Source: Candidatus Poseidoniales archaeon (GTDB lineage: Archaea; Thermoplasmatota; Poseidoniia; Poseidoniales; Thalassarchaeaceae). From it: a DNA stretch of 34,892 nt. The stretch's first letter is position 1, and every line of letters begins with the position of its first letter. The notes under the pieces were generated by a model. The model had not been told where the DNA came from. It made no database searches and saw only the letters and a program-made list of their open reading frames with translations. The stretch spans positions 1 to 34,892 of the forward strand of contig DUDF01000036.1 of NCBI GenBank assembly GCA_012959435.1. Direction: 5' to 3'. Position numbers and translations under genes: made by a program. Positions 26,172 to 32,860 of the stretch are shown in pieces.

Positions 26172-28703
26172 TTATTTTTCAAGACGAATTCTTTGGTCAC
26201 ATTTAGGACAAGCCACTAGAGCCTGTTCAATGTCATTTGGCATATCAACAGCAAACATCTGTTCACAAGAAGGACAAGAGGCTTTCACGGTTGTACTATC
26301 AACTTCTTCAGGTTCAGGCTCAAGTTCAGCCACAGGCTTGGCTGTAGGTGAATCCTGTTGCACTGGTGCTGCTTTTGATTGAACTGATGGACGAGATGTT
26401 GTAACACCTGCAGAATCGGGAAGAGCAATCCCCGATGAGCGCTTGGCAACTTTTCCTTCTGGTTTAGTTGCAGGTGCTTCTGCTTCTGCCTCGACCTTTG
26501 CAACTTCAGTCGCCGGTTTCGAATCTTTGCTTCGGAGGAAATCGAGGTCATCTAGGATTGGGTCTTTTTCAGCAACTTCTTGCGGTTCATCATCATCCCC
26601 AAATGCGGCTAGAGCATCTTCGGATACTGTGCCTTGAGAATAACCAGTCCCAGCTAGCGCTGCAATGCTAGCATCGCCGCCACCACCATAGCCACCTGAT
26701 TGAGAGCCGGATGGTGCATACATTGTGAGTTGGTCATCACGTTCTGGTTCCGGTTCTTCCGCCTCTTCTTCTGAGGCTGCTTGAGCGAGAGCAACTGCTT
26801 CTTCGTGCAACTTTTCCTTACGTTTTCTCCAAGCAAACCAACCACCTCCACCTAGCACCACAACAATCATTAAAATGATGAATGGTACTAGACTATCCAG
26901 TGGAGATGAAGTGCTGCTTACAGCAGTTGGGTCAGCCTCCACAACCACTAAAACTTCAACTGTCGTTGAAAGATTTGCATCATTAGTAACTGTAACTGTG
27001 ACATAGGTTGGCTCCGCTATGTAGAAAGTCCATTCTACTGTAGAGCCAGTGGCGTCAACATCATTTATAGTCACACTGTCGCCATCGGAATCAACCTCTT
27101 GATCAAAATCCCAATTATATCCTAGCTGTCCTGATTCGGGGTCACTTGCATTTACACTGAAAGTCATTGAAGTACCGACCATCACTGTATCAATAGCTAC
27201 AATGTCACCCACTACTGGTTTTGTACCGTCTCTCACCATAACCGTGACAATCGTAGCGGCGATATTGTTAGCCCCATCAACTGCAGTTAATTCAACAATA
27301 TGTTCACCTGTGGTGTTAATTGAATGAGTAAATGATGAGGGTAATGAGGTTGTAGAAGAGGATATTAGGATACCATCAACCCTCCATTCTTCTCTAATAA
27401 CTTGCCAATTATCAGTTGATGTTGATGTCAATGTGAAATTTGCGTCAACATCTCTCTGCCAAACATCAGAACCAAGAATTGAAGTGTTTGGATTTGAAGA
27501 ATCAATCACAGTTACTGCAATTGTATTACTACTAATTCTGTCATCGGGACCGTGAATTGTTGCTTTCACTGAACGATTCCCTGGACTAGAAAATAATGTC
27601 GTCACTGATTCACCAGTAGCATCGGTGGAACCATCGCCATCAAAATCCCATTCGGTCTGACTCAAATCAACCTGCTGTGAAAGATTAGGGGTGGATTCAA
27701 CATCAAAACTAACCTGTTCTTTTACATCAACATCGTTCAAATCATCAGCACTTGATATTACTGGATTCAATACTGGCAATAATGTGACACTGACTGTAAT
27801 TCTCAAGGGAGACAAACCATCTCCGCCACCAATTGGACCATCCTCATTATCCAAGAATAAATAGAGAGGCTCTCCGGCTAAATCCGATGGCACAATCCAA
27901 GGCTGTGAAGTTGCAGTTGATATCGAAAGCATTTGAGTCCCAGGCACCCAAAAAGCACCACCGCCACCCAACAAGTAGGTGTCTTTCTGAGCCTCAGTTA
28001 GGATAAACAAATCCCCCACCCCAGAGAGAGGGAGGGCAGTTACTGAAACTTGAGTGCCCACGTCTAGAGTTAGTTCAGATGGCCCAAGAAGAGCAACATG
28101 ACTCCCCGGTGCAAGGACTTGTAATGAGTCCATTAGAGTCCAGTATGACATTGTGGGAAAAGTAACTGAAATTGTGATATTGGAATCACCTCCACCCTGC
28201 CCACCATTACCTTGGTCTCCTGAATGTGCAAGATTGTCAAGAATCAGAAACCATGCTGTTGGCGAAGATGGAATGGATGGAACTTCCCAGTGCCATTCAG
28301 CATCACCTAAAAGTGACTCTACCGATGCATCAGCTTCCCAAATGGAGGATGTCCTGTAAGATTGACCATTGAGATATGTGCCGACTGAATTTGCAGCGAA
28401 GAATAGCAAGTCTGATGAATTACCTGTTATTGATGCTTCAATTGAAACTAAACTCCCAGGCGCTAAAGTCCCTAGTGATACTTGCAAACATGTTTGGTCA
28501 GCAAGGTTCACCATCGGTGGAAGGCTGCTGACATTTGTTGCTGGACATGGTGGGTCTTTTGCCCCTGCTTGCTGGTTGATATCATTCGAATTCAAGTCAT
28601 CTGAAATCGTTACTGGAACCATGCTACTTAGTAGCATCAAAAGGGCAACTGAGACGACTACGCTCCAACGCATCATAAGTTGTGCCGCTGTTCTCCCTTT
28701 CAA
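26172..28703 (-). CDS. Membrane-anchored PKD-repeat protein with a cytoplasmic zinc finger
   Basis: 843 residues. A signal peptide (hydrophobic about 13-33) is followed by an exterior N-terminal part with two similar halves (about 60-185 and 190-310: each has LAPGS plus a 'WIVP/WEVP...WFLILDN / LYLFLDN' strand). Then come PKD/Ig-like domains at about 325-400 (WDFDGDGSTDATG), 405-492 and 500-590 (YNWDFDQEVDSDGD). A helix at 605-622 (VPFIILMIVVVLGGGGWF) precedes WRKRKEK. The cytoplasmic tail is acidic and Pro/Ala-rich and ends in a zinc ribbon, Cys810-x2-Cys813 and Cys832-x2-Cys835 (CPSCEQMF...CPKCDQRI), similar to MJ0042-type fingers. The start is TTG at 28703 with AAGGGTG 5 bases upstream inside a hairpin; ATGs at 28676/28673 are alternatives. 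The tail could link surface binding to a cytoplasmic partner; inferred. Confidence 0.85.
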   Translation of the reverse strand: MKGRTAAQLMMRWSVVVSVALLMLLSSMVPVTISDDLNSNDINQQAGAKDPPCPATNVSSLPPMVNLADQTCLQVSLGTLAPGSLVSIEASITGNSSDLLFFAANSVGTYLNGQSYRTSSIWEADASVESLLGDAEWHWEVPSIPSSPTAWFLILDNLAHSGDQGNGGQGGGDSNITISVTFPTMSYWTLMDSLQVLAPGSHVALLGPSELTLDVGTQVSVTALPLSGVGDLFILTEAQKDTYLLGGGGAFWVPGTQMLSISTATSQPWIVPSDLAGEPLYLFLDNEDGPIGGGDGLSPLRITVSVTLLPVLNPVISSADDLNDVDVKEQVSFDVESTPNLSQQVDLSQTEWDFDGDGSTDATGESVTTLFSSPGNRSVKATIHGPDDRISSNTIAVTVIDSSNPNTSILGSDVWQRDVDANFTLTSTSTDNWQVIREEWRVDGILISSSTTSLPSSFTHSINTTGEHIVELTAVDGANNIAATIVTVMVRDGTKPVVGDIVAIDTVMVGTSMTFSVNASDPESGQLGYNWDFDQEVDSDGDSVTINDVDATGSTVEWTFYIAEPTYVTVTVTNDANLSTTVEVLVVVEADPTAVSSTSSPLDSLVPFIILMIVVVLGGGGWFAWRKRKEKLHEEAVALAQAASEEEAEEPEPERDDQLTMYAPSGSQSGGYGGGGDASIAALAGTGYSQGTVSEDALAAFGDDDEPQEVAEKDPILDDLDFLRSKDSKPATEVAKVEAEAEAPATKPEGKVAKRSSGIALPDSAGVTTSRPSVQSKAAPVQQDSPTAKPVAELEPEPEEVDSTTVKASCPSCEQMFAVDMPNDIEQALVACPKCDQRIRLEK

Positions 28704-28708
28704 TGGTT

Positions 28709-28721
28709 CACCCTTCGGGTG
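28709..28721 (-). promoter_or_regulatory. Hairpin containing the PKD gene's ribosome binding site
   Basis: Arms CACCC and GGGTG with a GAA loop on the minus strand, a 5-bp stem. The site AAGGGTG occupies loop and 3' arm, 5 bases before the TTG start. The layout matches the subtilase hairpin but with a shorter stem. Confidence 0.45.
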
Positions 28722-28737
28722 TAGTCATATCATTCCT

Positions 28738-29832
28738 TCAAAGCGAGTAATTTTTCCACTCTTCACAACGCCTATGGACTGTAATATCACCATTACGTGA
28801 AATGGTGAAAACATCTCCATCACTGCATGCAATTGACCTTTTATGTAGTTCTTGGGCTTCACTTTGAACAACTAATATGTCGTCAATACTTGAGCTATAA
28901 TGAGTCAATGCTAAAACTTGAGAACCTGAAACTTCAGCATGCCGCGCTGCATCGTGTGTAGTTGAATGATTGTACATTCTTGCCTTTTCTGACTTGTGTT
29001 CTAGGAAAGTCGCCTCATGCAACAATAAATCAGGAGGGGTTTCAAGTTCACCAAATGCTTGTACATCCCCAATAGTATCCCCTGAAATTAGAAGAGAACG
29101 CCGAGGTTTCTCTGCGCCGCGGAAATCTTTAGCCATTAGTGGTCCTGAATCTGTTGTAATATTTTCACCACTCGCAAGTGCTCCGACCTGTTCAGTGGAT
29201 AGAGATAGTGAATCAGCTTTAGCGCGGTCAAATTTCCCCATCTTTGGATTGCTAGTGATTTGCCATCCACAAGATGGGATCCCATGTTCGGTAGGAACTA
29301 CCATCAATTCAACACCGTCAAAGGGTTGAATTGGGGAAATAAATGGGGATTGCTGTTCAATTGGCAACAGCACCCAATCTATTTTGAAACCAAAATCATC
29401 ATCTTTTGAGCCAAGAGATTGCCATTGTTGGAATAGAATTGCTAAATCTGTTGAATCAACACCGCTCTCTGCAGGCGGTGAATCGCCGGGATTTTTCAGC
29501 GACCATGCAACAGCCTTCTGGCTGGTCGGGGCGATGATAGTAAGTGGTTCAGTGCGGCCATCCAATGACATTGTATACAACATCGGCAATAATCCCCAAC
29601 AATGGTCAAGATGGCCATGAGTGAACAAAATTGCACGGACTTTAGCCATCCGACTACGAATTTGCAAGCCACTCTTCTTCAAAGCTTTATTTTGATCAAG
29701 TAGGCGTTTTTGCATCCCTTCGCCACAATCTACCAAAACTGCACCACCAGGAGTCATCACAAACGAGCCAGAAACGGCTCGGTCGTGTGAAAAACGGGCC
29801 GACGAAGTACCCAACACATGCAGTTCAAACAT
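28738..29832 (-). CDS. rnz: Ribonuclease Z (tRNA 3' processing endonuclease)
   Basis: A metallo-beta-lactamase fold enzyme that removes 3' trailers from tRNA precursors. In numbering from the upstream ATG at 29859, the zinc motif HGHLDH is at 81-86 in FTHGHLDHCWGLLP, followed by His192, Asp261 in ISGDT, HEATF (281-285), the HST motif (298-300) and His320 in LTHYSS. These are the RNase Z set. The last usually reads THFSxRY; here it is THYSSSI, so the terminal arginine-tyrosine is missing. I chose the ATG at 29832 (364 residues) because it starts MFELHVLGTSSA, the normal family start, and has GGAGAG 10 bases upstream; the ATG at 29859 has no usable site. An insert of about 60 residues (115-180) lies near the exosite-arm position. 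It follows the PRC-barrel gene closely. Confidence 0.88.
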   Translation of the reverse strand: MFELHVLGTSSARFSHDRAVSGSFVMTPGGAVLVDCGEGMQKRLLDQNKALKKSGLQIRSRMAKVRAILFTHGHLDHCWGLLPMLYTMSLDGRTEPLTIIAPTSQKAVAWSLKNPGDSPPAESGVDSTDLAILFQQWQSLGSKDDDFGFKIDWVLLPIEQQSPFISPIQPFDGVELMVVPTEHGIPSCGWQITSNPKMGKFDRAKADSLSLSTEQVGALASGENITTDSGPLMAKDFRGAEKPRRSLLISGDTIGDVQAFGELETPPDLLLHEATFLEHKSEKARMYNHSTTHDAARHAEVSGSQVLALTHYSSSIDDILVVQSEAQELHKRSIACSDGDVFTISRNGDITVHRRCEEWKNYSL

Positions 29833-29848
29833 GATAACCGAACTCTCC

Positions 29849-29864
29849 GAGGGGCTCATCCCTC
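29849..29864 (-). promoter_or_regulatory. Short hairpin between the PRC-barrel and RNase Z genes
   Basis: Arms GAGGG and CCCTC with loop ATGAGC on the minus strand, starting 1 base after the PRC-barrel stop and ending 16 bases before the preferred RNase Z start. The stem is only 5 bp, so this may be chance. Confidence 0.3.
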
Positions 29865-29865
29865 A

Positions 29866-30129
29866 TCAAGGGTTCACGGGGTCCTCAGGAATAGGAGTGG
29901 GAGGAAACCAACGAAGAACTACCACATCTTCGATGCCACGTACCCAATGCCAAGGCACCGCAACATGGACTCCTCCGGCAACTAACTCCTCCGGGCAATC
30001 TACCACAAAAAGGTGAGAAGTTGACCAATGGTCTACTTCGATAACAGTATCGTGAACAATTCCAAGCCTTCTCCCGTCGGGAAGAAAAACAGGAAGTCCA
30101 CGCAAAGTTGTGACTAGTGCCTCCGCCAT
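29866..30129 (-). CDS. PRC-barrel domain protein
   Basis: 87 residues from the ATG at 30129. The sequence has the small beta-barrel pattern of PRC-barrel proteins: GLPVFLPDGRRLGIVHDTVIE (one base motif, with G-x-x-V and D-G-x-x-L-G), a middle strand HLFVVDCPEE and a closing VAVPWHWVRGIEDVVVLR. In archaea such stand-alone PRC-barrels are common and have been linked to RNA processing and, more recently, to cell division in haloarchaea (CdpB). Nothing in the sequence decides between these. There is no Shine-Dalgarno site before the ATG, so it may be read from the L15e message or be leaderless. A TTG nine codons earlier (30156) is possible but adds an unlikely N-terminus. Confidence 0.75.
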   Translation of the reverse strand: MAEALVTTLRGLPVFLPDGRRLGIVHDTVIEVDHWSTSHLFVVDCPEELVAGGVHVAVPWHWVRGIEDVVVLRWFPPTPIPEDPVNP

Positions 30130-30168
30130 TGTAGCACAACGGACGGTCAAGGTCAATCAAAGTTGTCG

Positions 30169-30188
30169 CTGAGTTAAGTCAAACTCAG
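30169..30188 (-). terminator. Hairpin directly after L15e
   Basis: Arms CTGAGTT and AACTCAG with a six-base loop form a perfect 7-bp stem that starts at the base after the L15e stop codon. No U tract follows, so it may be a processing or stability element rather than a terminator. Confidence 0.5.
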
Positions 30189-30779
30189 TTATTTGCCACG
30201 GTTTAGGTTAGCCTTCAGACTTGGGCGTAATTTCTCTGCACCCTTACCTTTGTTGCGTAATCCACGGCCTCGCTTACCAGCACTGGTCTTACCTCGGTGG
30301 GCTCGTCCACGGTGTCGGCTGTTACCAACCCAACTCAACTGCTTGTCAGCTTTGATTACTGGGTGGTTAGGATCCACTAGAATTACTTCAAAGAATTTTT
30401 GCTTACCGTCTTGACCAACCCAATATGAGTTCAAGACTTCCATATTTGGATACTTCTTACCAACACGCTCCTCAGCCAAGCGCTGAGTTGATTTTGCCAT
30501 GGTAATTTTTCGCATACCCATCTTTGACGGCTTACGCTTTGCGTTAATCTTAGACTTACGCAAGCCACCACGGCGTATTCGAGTGCGGACAACTGTGATT
30601 CCTTGCTTCGCACGGTATCCTATACGGCGAGCTGCGTCAATACGAGTTGGCTTAGGTATTCGCTGGAAAACTGGCTCATGACGCCATTGCGTCATGCGCT
30701 CGCGACGGTAGTCAGACGGAAGGTTATCCTTCGGCCTTTTCCAAGTCTCGCGAAGATGGTGTGACGTCCCTTTTGACAT
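30189..30779 (-). CDS. rpl15e: Large-subunit ribosomal protein L15e
   Basis: 196 residues, archaeal/eukaryotic only. Family landmarks: WRHEPVFQRIPKPTRIDAARR (about 34-53), GYRAKQGITVVRTRIRRGG, SYWVGQDGKQKFFEVILVDP-x-HP (about 120-142), and the basic end NSRHRGRAHRGKTSAGKRGRG. It is highly basic as expected. The ATG at 30779 is chosen because GGAGG lies 8 bases upstream; the TTG two codons earlier is only 2 bases from it. A TATA-like box lies about 60 bases upstream. Downstream come a hairpin and the PRC-barrel gene, a pairing that suggests links between ribosome assembly and RNA processing. Confidence 0.97.
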   Translation of the reverse strand: MSKGTSHHLRETWKRPKDNLPSDYRRERMTQWRHEPVFQRIPKPTRIDAARRIGYRAKQGITVVRTRIRRGGLRKSKINAKRKPSKMGMRKITMAKSTQRLAEERVGKKYPNMEVLNSYWVGQDGKQKFFEVILVDPNHPVIKADKQLSWVGNSRHRGRAHRGKTSAGKRGRGLRNKGKGAEKLRPSLKANLNRGK

Positions 30780-30839
30780 ACTCAAGTCCTCCTTAGCGAC
30801 TCGCCGACCTGCTGTCCCTTTATCAGCGGTTCGCCTCAG

Positions 30840-30847
30840 TTATAATC
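30840..30847 (-). promoter_or_regulatory. TATA-like box for L15e
   Basis: GATTATAA on the minus strand, about 61 bases before the L15e start. With the usual 25-base distance, transcription would start near 30815, giving a leader of about 35 bases that holds the GGAGG site. Confidence 0.5.
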
Positions 30848-30862
30848 TGTAATTGTTAGTGC

Positions 30863-30890
30863 TGGGCCGGGGACTCTCACCCCCGGCCCA
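30863..30890 (-). terminator. Strong GC-rich hairpin after the ubiquitin-like gene
   Basis: Arms TGGGCCGGGG and CCCCGGCCCA, loop of eight bases; a perfect 10-bp stem almost all G-C. It lies 25 bases after the stop of the ubiquitin-like gene and just upstream of the L15e promoter. No U run follows on the minus strand. It is the most stable inverted repeat I found in the window. Confidence 0.6.
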
Positions 30891-30915
30891 ACGTGTTAGC
30901 TTGTCTTGTTAGTGT

Positions 30916-31137
30916 TCAGATTTGTCCCCCAACTAGTGGTGGCATCACCTGAACAGTGCCTACATCAGCCCAGTTTGCTTGTTCGAGGGCAGCCGGCTGT
31001 ACTAGCTGGTTTCCTGCGAATACCCATGCACCCTGGTTCTGTGCGATTACATCCATCGTCTCGGCCTTGGTTAGTTCCATCTCAGCATGCCCTGAAGCAT
31101 CTGCGATCTGAACGGTTGTTCGTGTTTCGTTATCCAT
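30916..31137 (-). CDS. Small ubiquitin-like (beta-grasp) protein with GG-QI end
   Basis: 73 residues. The layout fits a ubiquitin-like beta-grasp protein: strand TTVQIAD, strand HAEMELT, helix AETMDVIAQNQ, strand GAWVFAGNQLV, a short AALEQA turn and a final strand DVGTVQVMPPLVGG. The 'G-N-x-L ... G-T-V-x-V-x-P-x-L-x-GG' end is the hallmark of ubiquitin, SAMP, MoaD and ThiS families. Gly70-Gly71 is followed by Gln72-Ile73, so a two-residue tail would have to be removed to expose the diglycine. Possible roles are protein conjugation or sulfur carrier for molybdopterin, thiamine or tRNA. No E1-like, JAMM or thiolation gene lies in this window. The ATG has GGGGGGAG 8 bases upstream. It lies between ftsZ and L15e. 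Confidence 0.75.
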   Translation of the reverse strand: MDNETRTTVQIADASGHAEMELTKAETMDVIAQNQGAWVFAGNQLVQPAALEQANWADVGTVQVMPPLVGGQI

Positions 31138-31261
31138 GTCTCTTTCTCCCCCCTACCTTAAGCGGCAAAAGGGGTGATTACCCACCCTATTTGAAAGAGC
31201 CATTGATTTGAAGCAAAACTTGCAGATGAGAATAATCTAGAGCAATGAAATTTGACTTCGA

Positions 31262-32428
31262 TTAATCGAAGCGCTGGAAGCCAAACCGACTGCCAGCATC
31301 ACCTTGTTGAGCCAAGCCAAGAGCTTCTCCCAACTTATCAGCACTCATTTGTTCCTCCAAGAGCCGGTCTCTAACAACGCCAGTGATGATTGACATCACT
31401 TTAATGGTATCACCAAACCCTGGATCTTGACGCGCACCCATAATCACATTAGCATCAGGGGCGATCCTACTAGTCATTAGGTCAACCACTTGGTTGGCCT
31501 GTTCAAGTGTCATGTAAGGTCCACCTGTTACATGGATGAGTGCACCTGTCGCACCAGATACATCAATATCGAGAAGGGGGTGGTTCATCGCTTCGTGCAC
31601 AACTTCCTCAGCCCCACGGTCAGACTCGCCATAGAGCATCATTGTCACGCCACCATCTTCCATGATGGCTCTGACATCTGCGAAATCTAAATTGATTAGT
31701 GATGGCAAGGTGATTGTCTCGGTGATTCCCTTGACAATTTCAGCGATTAATTGATCCATAATGCTGAAAGCCTCATCTAGCGGAAGATTCGGCACATAGT
31801 GAAGAAGCCGATTATTATCTAAAACCAAAACTGCATCGCAGGTTTTTCGCAATTGCTCCAATCCTTCAAGCGCTCTTTGCATTCGCTGTCGCCTTTCAAC
31901 ATGGAATGGAGTTGTTACAATTGCTACCACTAGTGCTCCAGCTCGCTTTGCCTCATCAGCAACCACTGGAGCGATTCCAGTACCAGTGCCACCTCCTAGC
32001 CCAGCAGTAATGAAAACTAAATCCGCGTTGTTAACAATTTTTGAGATTACATCACGGCCTGCCTCAGCGCACTTACGACCCATGCTTGGGTCGCCCCCAG
32101 CACCAAGTCCGCGAGTGATATGTCTGCCAACCAGCAATTTCTGCATTGCACGAGTATGGTCAAGATGTTGTTTGTCAGTGTTAATTGCAACGGTGACTGC
32201 ACCCTCAACACCCAGGTGAGTTATTCTGTTCATCGTGTTATTACCAGAACCACCACAGCCACAAATCAGAAGGCGTGGATTTGGAACCCCGTATCCCCCT
32301 AACTCATCATCTAGAAGTGTTGTTGTCGGACCAGTGTCAATGTCCTTTCGTATTTCATCAACAATTCCACTGTAGTCTTCACCACTTTCCGCACTTTGTC
32401 CCCCATCCATGGACTTCACAGTTCTCAC
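31262..32428 (-). CDS. ftsZ: Cell division GTPase FtsZ
   Basis: 388 residues. Polymerises into the division ring. Nucleotide-binding parts: CGCGGSGNNTMNRI (about 57-70), the tubulin signature GLGGGTGTG (143-151), and TPFHVERRQRMQRALEGL. The catalytic T7 loop is intact as NLDFADVR (247-254), so it should hydrolyse GTP. The N-terminal extension (about 1-48) is acidic. The C-terminus ends in a short linker and GFQRFD, a plausible partner-binding tail. The start is GTG with a TATA-like box about 33 bases upstream and no clear ribosome binding site, consistent with a near-leaderless message; the ATG at 32410 is an alternative. Which archaeal FtsZ group (1 or 2) it belongs to I cannot tell by eye. 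Confidence 0.97.
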   Translation of the reverse strand: MRTVKSMDGGQSAESGEDYSGIVDEIRKDIDTGPTTTLLDDELGGYGVPNPRLLICGCGGSGNNTMNRITHLGVEGAVTVAINTDKQHLDHTRAMQKLLVGRHITRGLGAGGDPSMGRKCAEAGRDVISKIVNNADLVFITAGLGGGTGTGIAPVVADEAKRAGALVVAIVTTPFHVERRQRMQRALEGLEQLRKTCDAVLVLDNNRLLHYVPNLPLDEAFSIMDQLIAEIVKGITETITLPSLINLDFADVRAIMEDGGVTMMLYGESDRGAEEVVHEAMNHPLLDIDVSGATGALIHVTGGPYMTLEQANQVVDLMTSRIAPDANVIMGARQDPGFGDTIKVMSIITGVVRDRLLEEQMSADKLGEALGLAQQGDAGSRFGFQRFD

Positions 32429-32460
32429 TACCTACAGACACTAACTCGCTACTTCAAGAG

Positions 32461-32467
32461 TATAAAC
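32461..32467 (-). promoter_or_regulatory. TATA-like box for ftsZ
   Basis: GTTTATA on the minus strand, about 33 bases before the GTG start. At the normal archaeal spacing transcription would begin 5-10 bases before the start codon. Confidence 0.5.
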
Positions 32468-32508
32468 GGTTGTCGGTCTGTGTTCACCTGTACAGGGCGA
32501 TTCTTGAC

Positions 32509-32531
32509 CCCCTTGTAAAGGCCGCAAGGGG
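32509..32531. repeat. Inverted repeat upstream of ftsZ
   Basis: Arms CCCCTTG and CAAGGGG with a nine-base spacer, a perfect 7-bp stem. It lies about 45 bases upstream of the ftsZ TATA-like box, between the divergent ftsZ and tRNA-Tyr units. It could be a regulator site. Confidence 0.4.
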
Positions 32532-32583
32532 AATAAATAGGCCGAGTTGAATAATTCCCCAAAACAGAAAAGTTGAGTTTGGC

Positions 32584-32601
32584 TACACACTATTGTGTGT
32601 A
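32584..32601. repeat. Inverted repeat between ftsZ and tRNA-Tyr
   Basis: Arms TACACAC and GTGTGTA with spacer TATT, a perfect 7-bp dyad about 68 bases upstream of the tRNA. Its size and symmetry are those of a dimeric regulator's operator, but nothing else supports a specific role. Confidence 0.4.
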
Positions 32602-32668
32602 AGGGAGTGAGGGGAAAATGAATGAGGGCCGGAAATAGTCAAATGAGAGATGGCGCTCGGCGGCTTGC

Positions 32669-32775
32669 CCGTGCTTAACTCAGTTGGCAGAGTGCCTGAC
32701 TGTAGACTCGTAATACAACGGTTGTATTTGGCAGCCATCAGGATGTCCCCGGTTCAAGTCCGGGAGCGCGGACCA
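32669..32775 (+). tRNA. tRNA-Tyr (GUA), with intron, CCA encoded
   Basis: Cloverleaf: acceptor CCGTGCT with AGCGCGG (one G-U), D stem ACTC/GAGT with AGTTGGCA loop, anticodon stem CCTGA/TCAGG, T stem CCCGG/CCGGG with loop TTCAAGT, discriminator A, then CCA. The first pair C1-G72 is the archaeal/eukaryotic tyrosine identity pair. Loop bases CTGTAG, then intron, then A give anticodon GTA. The intron is at position 37/38. Confidence 0.95.
32706..32736 (+). other. 31-base tRNA-Tyr intron with bulge-helix-bulge
   Basis: Central 4-bp helix is exon CTGT (32-35) with intron GCAG. It is flanked by the three-base bulges AG|A and CC|A, each cut after the second base. The intron's interior forms a 7-bp stem AATACAA/TTGTATT with a CGG loop. 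This is the standard substrate of the archaeal splicing endonuclease. Confidence 0.92.
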
Positions 32776-32817
32776 ATTTGATACGATGAGCAGTTGGCAA
32801 CTTTCTCACTTGGGTGG

Positions 32818-32825
32818 TTAAATAG
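32818..32825 (+). promoter_or_regulatory. TATA-like box for the DEAD-box helicase gene
   Basis: TTAAATAG, about 36-43 bases before the TTG start. Transcription would begin near the GGAG site, leaving a short leader. Confidence 0.45.
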
Positions 32826-32860
32826 AGAGGGCCGGGCGGGTCAACTCGGAGATGAGGTAG

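Noticed and set aside
31257-31270. Perfect 14-base palindrome TTCGATTAATCGAA
   Set aside because: It spans the last codons and stop of ftsZ and is AT-rich; coding constraint and chance explain it, with no sign of an operator role.
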